Source of the DNA: Lepeophtheirus salmonis
Lineage: Eukaryota; Arthropoda; Copepoda; Siphonostomatoida; Caligidae
Length of the DNA: 64,000 nt
Assembly (NCBI RefSeq): GCF_016086655.4
Contig: NC_052143.2
Span: 26,179,886-26,243,885, forward strand
Direction of reading: 5' to 3'
How positions within the stretch are numbered: position 1 is the first letter of the stretch; each line of letters opens with the position of its first letter. The translations under genes were made by a program, and so were the position numbers. Below are positions 22,001-34,889 of this stretch, one piece after another. The notes beneath the pieces are model-generated. The model did not search any database and was not told where the DNA came from. It worked only from the letters and a program-made list of their open reading frames with translations.

Positions 22001-22750
22001 CTTGATATACAAAAAACAACACAAAAAACAAAAACAACGACTTAAGTTTCTGAAAGCTTAAATTGCTTTCTTATAAATGATGTACATACAGTAGGTTAAA
22101 TTAATCATTTAAATTTGTCATTTAGAAATTAATGTAACGGATTTTTTAAACATCCACATACAGAAAATAAGGATCAAAATTACTAATTTGATCATATTTA
22201 TTTAATTGGTGAAATTACATTTTAAGGGCGTTTGAACAAATTATAGGAAATACTATTTCTCAATAATTGAAAGATAAATTCACAGTCTTAGATATACATC
22301 TCCCAGGATTCGTGACCTTTGAATAACTACGTAATACTTGAAGTTTCGTACTCTTTGAACAATAAATAAAGATCTTGAAGGGACGAAAATTATCGTTCTC
22401 ATCTTTTCATTCACATTGCGGTTCATTAAATTTCAACAATTTGTCAATTTATTTTGAATGGAATGGAAATTTGTCGATCAAGTTCAAGTGTCATTTTCTC
22501 GAATTGTATGTAAGCCAGAGAGCTCATTTTTTTAAAACTAATTGTTTATGCTTTAATATATCGAAATATAAATGAATTTCAATCACTCAACCTTAATTAA
22601 TTATAGAATGAGTTCAGCTATCAATAGACCATCCAGTAGTTTGAACATTAAAAATCTCCATGGGCATTATTTCTATATTTTTTTTGTCAACGACGCTACT
22701 TATAATCTAGATTTTGTCTTATTTTCTATTGTCTATATTCATCTATATTA
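19035..22750. other. A+T-rich intergenic DNA, nothing recognised
   Basis: Long stretch of A+T-rich sequence with only short, low-complexity open frames. Poly-C near 19108-19118 and other homopolymers are present. I see no RNA gene, transposase motif or convincing exon. Confidence 0.5.
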
Positions 22751-22754
22751 CTGC

Positions 22755-22850
22755 GTTTTCCAAAGTGGGCAATACTACCACCCTGGGGACGTTGCTTTGA
22801 TCTAGGAGCGGTAATGTTGAAAGGGCGATGGGGGGGGGGGAGGCGCTAGA
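22755..22850. repeat. G-rich transposon-end-like sequence
   Basis: CAAAGTGGGCAATACTACCA and CCCTGGGGACGTTG, then GGAGCGGTAATGTTGAAAGG and GGGCGATGGGGGGGGG, form a G+C-rich patch. It resembles the widely shared 'AAAGTGGGCGGT ... GGGGGGCGTTG' ends of some non-autonomous DNA elements in animals. Recognition is from memory; no transposase is nearby. Confidence 0.35.
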
Positions 22851-25830
22851 GAAAAAAAAACAAAAAACAATGGTGATTATATAACAAACAAATTGACCTA
22901 CTAAAAATCAAAATTCTGTAACCTAAAACTTTAAATAAGTACTTAAAAAGGACGTTCAGTAAATATAAAACTGTATTAAATCTTTTATTTTTTTAACTAT
23001 TTAAACCAATTTTAAAAACTATTAGATATATGGTTTTTATCACTTCACAAAAATCTAATAACGGTTTGCGTACTTCCTATAACATAGGAATGCTGATTGC
23101 TAGATCTGGTAAGGCTTACAGGATTGGGCACTAAGAAAGATTATTCTCCCAGTTGTACATAAGTTACATATCCATTAACATATACAACTTCGAGGATTCG
23201 AATAATTGGAGTAACTACTCAAGCCTTTTTCTTTCTCTTTGGACAAGTAAGAAGGTTTATAGAGAGACGAAGCCCTTCGTTCAATTATAATTTCAGTTTG
23301 CTCCAACTCTACTGAGCTTTTCAGTTTCCTTTGCGCTCTCCAACGACCCGACCTATAACTGACTCCCCAAATATTCTCTGGTTTATCTCGTTGCAGCCAA
23401 CCGCCTCTTCTTTTGACACATATTATACTAATGCTTGTTCGTCAATTTATGAGAAAATAAAGTTTGTATGTGTGCCCTTTATTGTTACCCATACTGTTGA
23501 ACCTAGGAGGCTGGAATTTAGCGTGGGTGCCTTTTTTGTATGGGGGGGGTATATAAGGATATTAATTTTATAACCTAAAACACAATGGGTGTATGGGGGG
23601 GGGGTTTGAAGCTGAAGGAGGCTAGATAAGGGGTTGAGTTTTAAATCAAAAATTCAATGGGGTCTTAAAAAAAAAGATGTTATATAAATTTAATCAAAAT
23701 AAAAAAAGTGATGGCTAAAAAAAGAAATCGAAGAAATTATAGTTCTTTTTTTCAGGTGCAAAAAAAAGAGGAGTTTTCATCAAGACAAATTTTGAAAATC
23801 GTGAAAAATGTTCTTTGAAGTATATAACACAATTTTGTTTTAAATTCATAACAATAGATTTCATGAATATATATAATATACAGGTGCTCCATTATTAGGC
23901 TCGTCCGTACTGAAGGTCTTAGCTTTAAGAAGAAATTTCATTGACCATTGTCAATGTGATTTCCCGCTGCCGCCTTGGCCTGAGCAACGCTTCGTAACCC
24001 TTTGCTAGAAAAATGATAACCAAGAATTAAGTGATTATCACTTCTTCTATTGGAAGCGCTGTCGTATTTGTTTATTTTTCTTTCATTTTAATACATATTA
24101 GATTTCTGACATGTATTATTAAAGGACTCAAGGGAAAGAGAGGACACTGGTGATGTGTCAATTGCGAACGTAATGGCTCTATGAGCCGGCTCTTTGAAGT
24201 GAATCACGTGAACCAGCTCACTGAAATGATGGATTTCTTGCCTTTTGATTATAATTTTTTTTTGTCAGGATGAAATTAGAAGTAAAAATAGGCGGGTTTG
24301 AATTTTTTTTTAAGAAGACAAAAAAATCTAAGTGGAAAGATCTAAAAATACCAAAATTCCCATCAATAGTTGACACTAAGTAGAATAAGATCATGTTTTT
24401 TCCTTCTCTTTTTTGATTGGCTTAAAATTATCAACTGTCGTAAGAACTATTTTTAAGATAATGAAGGTCAGTTATGAAAGAAAAGGGATCTTCAAATTAT
24501 AAATATGATGATGGCGAATATTCAATTGCTTTCTTAGATGATTTTAAATAAGGAAGAAAAAAATAAGACTGTCTTATTTTTGTTATTTTGGACACTAGTG
24601 ATATTGTCCCATATTTTAAGCTCCTTTATCTAGAAGATCATACCGATCAATCTTTATGTCGCTGTACCAAGGAAGTCTTCAAAAATAAATTTATTACGGC
24701 CGAGAAGCGATTTCACAGAAATATAGCCGATATCCTGCAAGATCTAATTGAAAAAGAAACAACAAATATATAACCAATTGTCATAATATTAAGATAAAAA
24801 TTATTCGAAAATATTGCCAAGTTCGTATTAAGATGCACGCAAAACTTTCTCGAAAGAGACGAACAAAAAAAGGAGGAACGAAGAACAATGTTCTGGCTAG
24901 TAAAAGTGCAAGACTGCAATAAACAGTACACCACATGTCTTGAATATTGGCCAAATTTAATTGTAATTAGTTATTTAAATGTATTGTTTCCTTATAATAT
25001 TATATAAGTTTATCGTGTAAAATTCTCTTAAGTAGTTAATATTTAAAAAGTAAATTTGTTTCTTTTTTAACTTTATATTTATTTAAATTTTTTTTTATTG
25101 AAATTTTTAATAAAATAAATATTAACCACTTTTTATAAAATAATATCGTTTTAAATCATGTTCATGAGAGAATAACAACTATATATTATTCGTTGCAATA
25201 GCTACTTATTTCATTCCCTTATATTTTCGTTATTGTTGTAATATTTTTGTCTGTCCGCTCTCTCCCTTAAATTATTTAGTTATTAATTATATCAGTTTAA
25301 AAGAATCTTGCCATTTTTCTACTTAATCACTTTTCCTTTTTTTCTCGTCATATTTTCCACTCCCATTTTTTCCTTGACAATTTTTCCCTTGCCTTTTTTT
25401 ACTCAGCCATTTTTTTCTCAGTCAAGTAAATAATTAAACAATGAATTTAGTTTCGTTTCTAGATATTAGTTTGAAATCAAATATTTTGTAGAATTCTAAA
25501 ACTACTATACAAAGTTTTCTACATAATTTATTTTGCTTAATTTAATTTTAAGTGGTATTAATTTGAATTAAATTATATTTATATTAACTATAATGAGTAT
25601 ATGGAAAAAAGTAAGATACGTTAAAAACACTGTTAATTTAGCCATTTATGTTCATTAAGAACTTTAAAAGTTTGAAATAAGATATGTAATTAGTAATGTA
25701 TTATATTGATGCATATCTGAAAACCTACTCAATTTATATCGTAACTTTAACTTCATTACTGAAATTTTAATTCTGGGTATTGTAAGCCATAGCTTTTTTT
25801 TATTCTGTTCAACATGACTATACTTTTTCT
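22851..25830. other. A+T-rich DNA with minor G+C-rich patches
   Basis: No gene recognised. Patches at 23170-23420, 23900-24000 and 24160-24240 (GAGCCGGCTCTTTGAAGTGA followed by GAACCAGCTCACTG, an imperfect inverted motif) look like TE ends. An open frame at 24588-24773 has a protein-like composition, but I cannot assign it. Confidence 0.35.
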
Positions 25831-25839
25831 AAGGAGTGG

Positions 25840-26480
25840 GTGGAAAAGAAAGCAAAGTACTTGAGATGAAATGGAAAACTTGAGGAAGAAGTTGGCTACC
25901 ATAGAGATGAAGTAAAACGGATTGCAGTGATTAGAATGAGTCAATTGGAAGAAGAAGAGAAAATCATTGAACCATTATTATGGAGTCTTTTAGAGATCAA
26001 GAGTAAATCTACATAGTAAATGCAATTGAAAATAATGTAATCGGAGATTAAGTAAAAACTCACAGGAAAATTTTGCCTGAATTGAACACTGGGGAGGCCT
26101 TGTTTTATATATAAATTGATTGATAATTCTAAGAAGTAAAGGGAAATAAATTTTGGAAAAACTTAATTATTCACATTAAAGAATAGAACGGCCAAAGAGA
26201 AGAGCCAGACGAACAATATACTGGCTGAGTATGAGAAAATGGGAATTTAAGAAATTGTACAATGTACAGTCATCTAAGAAATGTATAGAAAGGTTACCAT
26301 CTTTTGTGTGATCCGAATCCAATAAGACCGTTAGCAATTGCATCTGCTGACCGGTTCGAGAGTAAAGGTAAACATTATATCGTTTATGGTGATGTAATTT
26401 TTCTGATATCTTTTCATATACTTATGCACACTAATTTTCGGGCGGAAATATTCGTAAGTTACAAAGACATGGGTTCAAGT
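25840..26480 (+). pseudogene. Ty3/Gypsy integrase remnant
   Basis: Around 26180-26240 one frame reads RPKRRARRTIYWLSM, the zinc-domain tail preceding the Gypsy integrase core. From about 26305 another reads DPNPIRPLAIASADRFESKG and KGKHYIVYGD, the first-aspartate strand of the core (usually ADxFExKGxxYLVxxD). Upstream 25840-25990 gives KLEEEVGYHREEV-like sequence that is plausibly the end of the RNase H region. Multiple frameshifts; long terminal repeats not found. Confidence 0.6.
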
Positions 26481-26842
26481 TTTTTTTTGCACCAATTGTA
26501 ACCTTGTATTTTTTTTAGTAAAATAGTGTCTGAATGTACCAATATTTTTTAATATCTTTTAAGGCGATTTATGACAGTCTTACAATTCATACACATAAAT
26601 TTTGTTTCTGATTGTTTTTCAAAGCAGCCTGAACACAAGGTAAGCAGCTTTTCCTGATCTTAAGGCGATTATATTTCTGATCTCAGCAAATATAACATCT
26701 GCCAACATTTAAAGTAACTCCACAACTTCCATGGAGTACTTTTGCCTTGGCTGGTCCACCTTCTGGCGGTATGATAGTGTGCTACCCTAAGACCACTTCC
26801 ACTGCAACTTCAAGATCACGTTTTTACATAACCATCCGGTTA

Positions 26843-27250
26843 CTAGAACGAGACTCCATTGCAGGCATGCATAGCTGTTATACAAGATCTTTTAGAAACT
26901 TTCTCCTTTGGACTTTTTTTCTTAGTCCTGTAGAGGATAAACGACTCTAAGGCAGTGACGTCGATCATATTATAGAAAAATGACAAAGGCCTGCTCATCG
27001 TTTGTCGTTTTACGGTGTACTCGCCAAACATTTTGTCAATCGTGTAGACACCACCTTTGGTTTTTTTATAATACATACATGATAATTTCTGGCTTGCTTG
27101 ATATTGTTGTCTCAACTTCTCTAGTCATATGCATAGATGACTTAAGCACAACTGATTTTTTTTCTTTAGTGCATAGGAACAAACAGTTGCCTTTCTATAG
27201 TATGCAAAATTGTAGTAGACATAACACCCATCATATGCTTTTCATGTATA
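26843..27250 (-). pseudogene. piggyBac transposase C-terminal fragment
   Basis: On the minus strand two overlapping frames give SVVLKSSMH, then SKPEIIMYY, KKTKGGVYTIDKMFGEYTVK and RPLSFFYNMIDVTALESFIL. These fit the piggyBac block 'KPEIIxxYNxTKGGVDxxDQM' and the helices after it. Here the catalytic-region aspartate of GGVD is replaced by Tyr, and a frameshift lies at about 27070-27080. The copy is dead and lacks the N-terminal half. Confidence 0.75.
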
Positions 27251-27601
27251 GATAATATTTGTATACTATACTTAATAATTGTTGTAAATTTCGCTTTGTT
27301 TTTATAAGAAATGTAAAAGTTATGTAAATTTAAAATCGTTGGGATACTGGTGTCCCTATGGGGGTTTCTCTATTTCTTAATCAGATTTAAAAATTTGTTC
27401 AGGGTTAGAAACGTATCTTTTGTTTTTTTTTTTTTTTAGAATTTAGAGTATTTATATTAAAGTGCACATTGTTATTGGACAGATAAGCAAGTAAACATGA
27501 TCATACGTCATATATAGTTTTTATGAATCTTTTTTTATTGAATTTAGAGTTGTTCATAAACGTAATGAAAACAACAACAAAAAAGAAAAAGGTACTTTAA
27601 C

Positions 27602-27709
27602 CTTTTTAGCAGCACTATTAGTGACCAAATTTATAGCATTTTACGTGAAGTAGACAGTGTCGATGAAGAGGACGTTGATACTTTATTAAATACCCATGAT
27701 ATACTATAG
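27602..27709 (+). other. Short acidic open frame of unclear origin
   Basis: About 35 codons ending REVDSVDEEDVDTLLNTHD. Acidic stretches like this are common at piggyBac N-termini, and a piggyBac fragment lies 350 bp away, but on the other strand. Assignment is weak. Confidence 0.2.
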
Positions 27710-28444
27710 AGGTGATGAAGAGGATACCACAGAAACGAATCCATAAAATGTTTCATCGATCCCTGAAGCCAACATTCACATCTTTATAAATTAACATTGA
27801 AATCTTCACTTGGGGGATAATCTCAAAGATGATGATAAGATTGACGATTGACAGAGTATATTAAATAAAACCACTGATAGTATATCAGAACAAAAGGCTC
27901 ACAAAATTATTGTCCAACAATTGTATAGCTCTTCCATAAGACATGGGGGGGAGTCGATCTCATGGATCAAGGAAGCTATTGCTTGTGTAAATAGTTATAT
28001 CGTTTTAATTTTAAATATACAAAGAAATTATTACTTCTTGACTACAAATTTGTAATTGTCAAGAGGGGCGTTAAAGGGCAATCCAATCGTCTAGAGAAAC
28101 AAAAATTAAAAAAAAATACATATTTATCTCTTATAATGGACAATCACAGGCGACCTTTACCAGAGTTTGAATAAAAGAGTAAAAATGTGCTAATGTGCAA
28201 GCAAAAATATAGAAAATCGAACTTTGATGATCATTTGTATCGCTTGTAATCTCGCCTAATGCCTGGCAAAAGAAAGAAATTGCTTCGGTATGTTTCACAT
28301 GTAAAGCATTTATTATAATAATATTAATCAATTGTCCAAGTTAAAATCATTACTTGTTTGAATTAGAAATAAAAAGAATTAATAAAAATAAAGAATTCAA
28401 ATCCATATCGTAACTTTAGTATTTTGTTTATTCATAATAAAAAA

Positions 28445-29640
28445 TTACCGTTCATACCCAGAGGGACATGAGTGTCCCATTAAACTTTTAAACAGAGTAA
28501 GTATCCGATGAAATAATTGTAATGTAATATTATTATTGAAACATATTAAAAGTTGCTCCTCAAAATGTTGATTAGATATCATCATAATATAATCTCCAAG
28601 GATTAATTTTCCTTGGCTGAAGAGGCGTTCCACCGGCGCTGAGGTTGGGGTTATGGTTTATTTTAAATAAAATCGTCATGATTCTTCCTTAATCCAAGAT
28701 GGAAACCAAGTTCCTGGACTTGTCAGCTAAAAAACAATTTACTTCATCGTCTTGCTGAACTTTCATATCTGATTAAAGACAGAAGAATCCACTTTAAGCG
28801 TATGCTTTCATTTTTTGGTTCTCCAAATTATCCTCCAATGAAGTTGCTTCTTTCATTGCTAGATATTTCTGATTAGAGTTGAACATACATATTTTGAATT
28901 TAGGTAGATAACTTGTTTCTACCGACATCTCCCAGGGCTCAAATTATGAGTCTAATTCGCTAATGACCTGCATTTGGTCTGCTGTTCCCTGATTCTTGTT
29001 AAATGATAGAGAAGGGACGATATAGTAAGAATAAGTTGTCACATGAAAACGTTAGATTTTTGTTCCTAGATCCTGGAACAGGAGTTTGGAGTTAAAATCC
29101 AGTTCTTCCAGGAAGAACTAGTACTGTAGTATTAATGGATTGGTCGACAAATCAAAGAATTGGCTGGCAACACCAAATTGGTCTTGCCCCCTTAGCTGAT
29201 TAACACAGAATCTAACAGACTGTTCCAGCGAGTTTGAGTCGGTTTGACCAATACTGCCTTGTCACCAAAATTTACTTCAACTTCATTGTAGTGAATCAAC
29301 TGATGCACTATATTGAGTTCTGGAAATAGAAATTGATGATGATATTCTTACCAAGACCTTTTATAGCAGGAAATTAAACAAAGCTAAAAAAATCAACTTT
29401 TGATCGTGAGCTACTGTTGATTTATCAAATAATAAAAAAAGTACATTCACATGTTTGAAGGTAGCAAGGTTGACGTACAGACAGATCCCAAGCCGATAGT
29501 TGATGCATTGAGAACAAAAGTCCAAAACTCGATATTTCTCTGTAATTTCAGAATACAGCCCCAACTTGAGTTACAAAAAAAGGCTCTGATCACCTTCGTG
29601 GTGCTCTGGCCTTTACGAGACTTAGTATAGGAAATTAAAG
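28445..29640 (-). pseudogene. hAT transposase, decayed
   Basis: Reading leftward in shifting frames: a KPTQTRWNSLLDSV block (about 29220-29270), a TYSYYIVPSLSFNKN block (about 29020-28985), PKFKICMFNSNQKYLAMKEA (about 28900-28840), and finally TSAPVERLFSQGKLILGDYI with HFEEQLLICFN (28650-28540), the hAT C-terminal dimerisation box. The order matches hAT transposases. Many stops and frameshifts; terminal repeats not located. Confidence 0.75.
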
Positions 29641-29764
29641 TAAGCATACTTAGTTAATATGTATCTTCCTTTATTAAGTACTTCACTCCCTCTGATCCTT
29701 CTTCCGATCAGGGTTGTCACCTTCTATATTTTAACATGGTTACTACAAGCAAACAACTGCAAAA

Positions 29765-30000
29765 ATAATGGTCCTTGAAGTAATAGTGTCTGATGGAAAA
29801 GTGATGCTCCCATACTTCTTTAAGTTGGAAGCTAAAATTGGAGCCATGGAGTGCATATGGGTATTTAATGATGTTGTTTTACCCTGGATTTGAGCCAATT
29901 CCACCAATGGGAACTATGTATTTCTTTGCGATTTCAGCACTATCTCTATGTCACTTTTCACTTTACCCTAGTACCTATTAAGGGCGAAGATAGGGAACGG
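29765..30000 (+). pseudogene. Mariner-type transposase fragment
   Basis: IMVLEVIVSDGKVMLPYFFK, then a degraded block ending DVVLPWI, then NYVFLCDFSTISM (for the usual YxFxQDxAPxH) correspond to the segment between the first and second catalytic aspartates. The second one is preserved only as CDF, so QD is mutated. It lies immediately right of the hAT remnant in the opposite orientation. Confidence 0.65.
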
Positions 30001-30778
30001 AAACCACATAAATCACGCAGATGAACACACCAATTTGTTTAAAAAAATTATAATTGTAAATTTAAATTAAATTAGACTCAAAGTTCATTATAACTCAATT
30101 ATAAAAAAAATAAATATATAATCTTTGTATAACCGTATCTATTATTTATTTCTATTTTTTGCAACAAATTTTTGCGTGTATTGAAGGAATTTACAATTAC
30201 ATTTAAGTAAATATTATATATAGTATAACAGAGTATACTATATAAATACATCTATATATGTGTATGTTATCAAAAGCACATTTAAACCCTTGTGAAAAAA
30301 TGCACAAATTGTAAATCCACACTTAAATTATTTAAGGAGTATATTCATAGTTATTCATTTATATCATTTTCATTGACCTTTATAACGACCTAAATACGAT
30401 GTCGAAACTGTATCAAACCAGGAGAATTTAATGCTTTTGGAAAGCTGGATCAATCCTTAGGAGTGGGTGGTTTTAAGGAATTTGAATTTGGGTTTCTTAA
30501 GGTATTGAAGCTACTTTAGATTACACCTTAACAATAGTAGTCAAGGGAGTTAAGGCTTGAGCGAGACTATTTTGACTTGTTCCAGAAACTTTTGAATTTG
30601 CTGCACCAAAATTCATGTGTTTAAATGGAAGTGATACAAGGATCACCGTCAAGTTTCCTGCTGGGTGAAAGGATCCAACTTTTTATGTCTATTTACCATT
30701 ATTTTGCTCAAGTTTACACCAACTGTTTCATTGAACATATTTCGTTGTGTTTGACAAAATAGATAAAATTGAATATCT

Positions 30779-30964
30779 TTGTTTTGGATGGATTATACCC
30801 AAATGGAAAATTATCCGAGGTTGACAAAATTTTACAGAGACTCTGACCCCTCCATGTCAACTGTTAAAAGTAGGCAGCTGAATCTAAACGTAGTCCCTTA
30901 TCTTTCGAAGATTACCCATGTGAAGAACGGCCAAAAACTGCAACCATACCGAAAATTATTTTGA
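30779..30964 (+). other. Unrecognised short open frame
   Basis: A 61-codon frame (DYTQMENYPRLTKFYRDSD at its start) of protein-like composition between two mariner remnants. No family recognised; probably part of another decayed element, together with 30430-30720, which also has broken coding-like sequence. Confidence 0.2.
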
Positions 30965-31289
30965 AAAAGGCAAAAGAATTACCCTAATTATTATTAGTCT
31001 AACCTTTTTGGAGAACTGGTTGACAATATTTGGGAGAATAGGTGGAATTTTTTTGTGGAAATTGAATTTCACTTATAGGAGTTAAATTTTAGTAGCTGGA
31101 ATTAAAAACGTTACTTTATCAATAGTTTCATAATTCAAACACATAGAAAGGCAATTTCCTACAGCTATACTGCTCTAAATTAGAATACTGCCCTATTTGA
31201 AGCTTTAGGAAAGCTGAAACATTGAGGTAAACGCAAATTACAACTGCAATCCTTCTAATTTTAGCATAGATATCTGTTGGTAAGTTTTT

Positions 31290-31889
31290 TATAATCTTAG
31301 ATGAAAATTTTATGATAATGGATATCAACCTTGTCCCTATTGGTAAGAAACAGGGACAATAAATTTTGAAAGAGCTATATTGAGGCCCAATTTGTACCCC
31401 CAAACACGTTGGCCATAGAAAGGAACAGGTGGTAGTCACTTGGTGCCAGGTCCTGACTGTAGAGTGGATTCATAATAGCTTCCCATCCGAGCTCCCGGAG
31501 CTTCTGGCGTGTCATCAAAAATGTGTGTGTTGTCTTGAAAAAACTCGATTCCTCTCATATTCGAGTTTCTTTTTGTATCCAGCCTTTTGCAAATGATTCA
31601 AAATGGTTTTATGATCGATATTGATGCTATGACTGCTAACATGACGGTTTATCTATATATTTTACATGATTTTATAGATATTTTCGAGAACAGGCGCTTC
31701 AGTGCATGTTGCACCATTCAACTCCACTAAACTAAAACGATATCTCTCGAGCCACTCTTGGGCAACACGAACCGAAAGAGTATCGGCCTGGCATACATCA
31801 CAAATTTTCATGTTAGCCTTCCACGCGTTTTTCCCTTTCAGATAGTAAAAACTTAAAATTTGGCGAATTTCTTCCTTTGAGACCTCCAT
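31290..31889 (-). pseudogene. Mariner (SETMAR/Mos1-type) with internal deletion
   Basis: Starts at ATG 31889 with MEVSKEEIRQILSFYYLKGK, the mariner N-terminal helix-turn-helix. After a frameshift it continues HSINIDHKTILNHLQKAGYK and then jumps directly to QDNTHTF and RQKLRELGWEAIMNPLYSQD, LAPSDYHLFLSMAN and LSLFLTNRDK, the C-terminal third with the LAPSDYHLF box. The central part holding the first catalytic aspartate is absent. So this is an internally deleted, non-autonomous derivative, now also carrying stops. Confidence 0.8.
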
Positions 31890-33087
31890 ACTCGACGCTC
31901 GATAATTCACGACTGAATTGACCAAGTACAATACCATCCTAAAAGAGTTTGTAGTATACCATCACACCTTTACAACCTTTTTCCGTATGAACCGATGTGA
32001 CCAATAATGAAATAGAAATACTTAGTTAAAAAATGGTCACGGAAATATGAAATTACTTTTTCCCAACATATTATATGTACTTCATTTAATGGTACACTTA
32101 CTTACACAAGACTGCTCAATTCTATCCATATTTTCTTTTATATTCTCTAATTAAGCACAACTATCCATTGTTGGCATACAAAATTAAGTAAGATAAATTA
32201 CAGGATAGTACCCAATTAATCGTTAATAATTCTTAATTTTTTTGGTAGGCTTGTTCTCCTTTCTAAATGTAATACAAGTGAACTTTCCAAAGGTTAACCA
32301 ATCACAAGATAGTACACAATTCCCTAACAATACATAAGAAAAGAACATGTGATTAGTACTTTATTTCAATCAATTAGAGGTTAGTCCTGGTTAAATACCC
32401 TCTCAGGCAGATAATTCATTTTTCCTATTATTATTTGTGTGTTGCAATTAACAATATAATATTCTAATTATAAAGATATATCTTTACATTATAATTATAT
32501 TTGTAAAATCAAAAAAAAAAAAAAATCTCTCCAACATGAAAATATCCATTCTTTAAATATCACTTATGACAAAAAAAGGTTTTTTTTTTTTTTGAAAATG
32601 TGAGATAGGGTAGTTTTCATATTCCTGTTCCTATACACACCCCTACAGATACAATACATATGTAGATGTTAAATAATTGTTTTATTTACAAATACAAGCA
32701 ATACAAAATAGGCTCTCAAGTCTCACGCTATTGGCGTGAAACTCACTTATTTCCATCTCATTTCTCAGAGTATATTTTTCACACATCATCAATCCAAATA
32801 GTTCAAAGTATTTTATTTAAAAACACAATAATACAATTAGAAGGCTCACTGTAAGATGATTGTGGTAAAAATGCCGCGGATTTTTTTTTTGGGGTAATAT
32901 CGTTGTCTGATAAAATCGCAGTGTACATCTTCATTGAGAGACCTGCTTCAATATGACTAATAATAAGTGTGAGTAATATTATTTCTATACAATTTCCTTG
33001 CAAAATTTTAAATTCAATCCAATTTGATTAGAAATGGATCGAGAAGATTGGTAAGAAGGGAGAGGGGGCATATATAGCTTAGGGCAT
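31890..33087. other. A+T-rich DNA, nothing recognised
   Basis: Contains poly(A)/poly(T) tracts near 32510-32525 and 32580-32594 and a few short chance frames. No motif of a gene, RNA or transposase found. Confidence 0.45.
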
Positions 33088-33531
33088 CTTAAGATATGGT
33101 TGAATAACCCCCACCCTTGGATGAGGCCGGGGTTAGTGTGGGAAGTAATATTACGTAATTGTACATTGGACTAACCTAGCCTATAAAATTTCAAAATTAT
33201 TTTAGCGAACTTGGGACATGCACTTTGTTGATTCGGCCCATGACACTTGGTTTTTAACACTACCAAGAGTTCCACAACCAACCGAGGGCTTGAAACAATT
33301 TTTTTGTATTGGAGGGGTTCCTTGGATGTATGTGATGCTTTGGTGGTGTTTTTTTGACTATCTCGATTAACCCATGGGACACGGACAACCCTAAGGGCTT
33401 TGAACTAGTTTGTGGTTTTGAAGGGGTTCTTTACATATATTGGATGAATTGGTGTTAGTTTTTAACATACCCACACTAACCCCGGGACACTGGCCAATCC
33501 AAGGGCGGAGAGTATTCAACCATATTTTAAG
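33088..33531. repeat. Fold-back element with internal tandem repeats
   Basis: Arms 33088-33142 and 33470-33531 are inverted to each other: CCCACACTAACCCCGG and ATTCAACCATAT(C/T)TTAAG occur in both. Between them lie about two and a half diverged copies of a 110-133-bp unit, marked by CCCATGACACTTGG (33238), CCCATGGGACACGG (33371) and CCCGGGACACTGG (33481), and by GAGGGCTTGAAAC / AAGGGCTTTGAAC blocks. No coding capacity. Confidence 0.65.
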
Positions 33532-33989
33532 GCTCAAAGCGATTTATTCTCCCTTCCCCTTTCCCGATGGCTGTTTTGCGCGCACGTTTAAAGTCATAGA
33601 GATAAATTACATAGAGCGATGATACAAAGCAAAAGCAAGGGAAATTCAATGATGTCGCAAGAGCAGAGGGGCGAAAAAAGATAGTTGACCAAAATAATTG
33701 AAAATATAGTATTTCCCGCAATAATTAAGCTTAAACAATTTCATTGTATTAGTATAGCCGTCGTAAAAAATTTCCGTTTTAAGAAAAATAATTAGACCTT
33801 TCAATCTATTTATGATCAAATCCTTGATTAATTTCTTGAATCAAACCATATGTTAAAACTACCGGGCGTAGAAAAATTAATTTAAAGATGTTGTTGATTA
33901 AATCTTAAAGTTCCTATTATTTTGAATAACTTAGATTCTAAGCCTTTGATTAATGTACATGTTGCCAGCAAAAATTATGTATATATCGT

Positions 33990-34275
33990 GATTGAGGCAA
34001 GAAAATCCATAATAGGCAATGTAATCAGCGCCAGGAGGACAACCTCCGATATCATGAAGGCCTTAAACGTCAGTTAGGCAATAGTCTGTCCTGTCAGAAA
34101 TCGTTTGGTTGATGGGGACAACCTTAAAGACAAACCCAAGAGTTGATACCCCATCAAAGCGAAGCCGGGAGACGTCATGGATGTCTTTAAGGGTCAACTC
34201 AAGCGTCGGTCTACTGTGGGAAAGGTGATCCTTAAGGATAAAGGTCTCTTAGAAGAATCGAGAGTTCACTCCTAA
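33990..34275 (+). pseudogene. Tc1/mariner transposase N-terminal fragment
   Basis: One frame, broken by three stops, reads TTSDIMKALNVS (first helix-turn-helix), RNRLVDGDNLKDKPKS, then KRRSTVGKVILKDKGLLEES, the second DNA-binding helix and linker. It ends just before a 31-base poly(A) tract at 34285-34315. Inactive. Confidence 0.7.
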
Positions 34276-34283
34276 CCCAACGT

Positions 34284-34284
<1 letters not shown>

Positions 34285-34315
<31 letters not shown>
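34285..34315. repeat. 31-base poly(A) tract
   Basis: Uninterrupted A run directly after the Tc1/mariner fragment. It may be the tail of a reverse-transcribed insertion whose body is not recognised, or simple homopolymer growth. On the minus strand an ~85-codon unrecognised frame (34318-34573, including SDRMIYQTIHNSMIDYLDHK) abuts it. Confidence 0.6.
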
Positions 34316-34318
<3 letters not shown>

Positions 34319-34889
34319 GTTTACAACGATGTCAGAGATTTGTCCCATCATCCATTGCAAACCCCCTCTTTTGTGATCTAAGTAATCAATCATGGAGTTG
34401 TGGATCGTCTGGTAAATCATTCTGTCAGAAAATTTCATTTTCGTAGTTGAAACTTGAAGAAGTGCTTCAAAAGCAATTATCAAGTATGATTCACATAAAT
34501 TATGTCTAAGAAGAGCTAATTTTTTATATACAGGATTTCCTTCTATCCCTTCAGATCTAACTTCTAATCGCAAATCGCTTTTATTAATCAGTATGGAGGA
34601 TGTACTTCTTATTAAAACTCATCGAAGGAAGATATTTTTTGAGGTAATATCCATCACAAAAAGGGTCACAGTTAAAGGTTGCCAGGTTCCAATTTCCCAA
34701 TCTTTTTCATTTAATGCTTGATCTGTTCTTGTTAATCCAAAAAGAATAAAATAAATTGTTGTTGCAGTTCTGTTTACACTATAGTCTCGTCAACAAATTA
34801 TTTGAAAAAGTTGTGTCAGTTGTTGTTACTTACTGCTGAAAAAAGTGATAATTTCCTCCCATATTTTCCTTCTTCTATATACAAGTCTC

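Noticed and set aside
34285..34315. Processed retrogene ending in the 31-base poly(A)
   Set aside because: The sequence before it is a Tc1/mariner DNA-transposon fragment, not an mRNA copy; no host gene product recognised.
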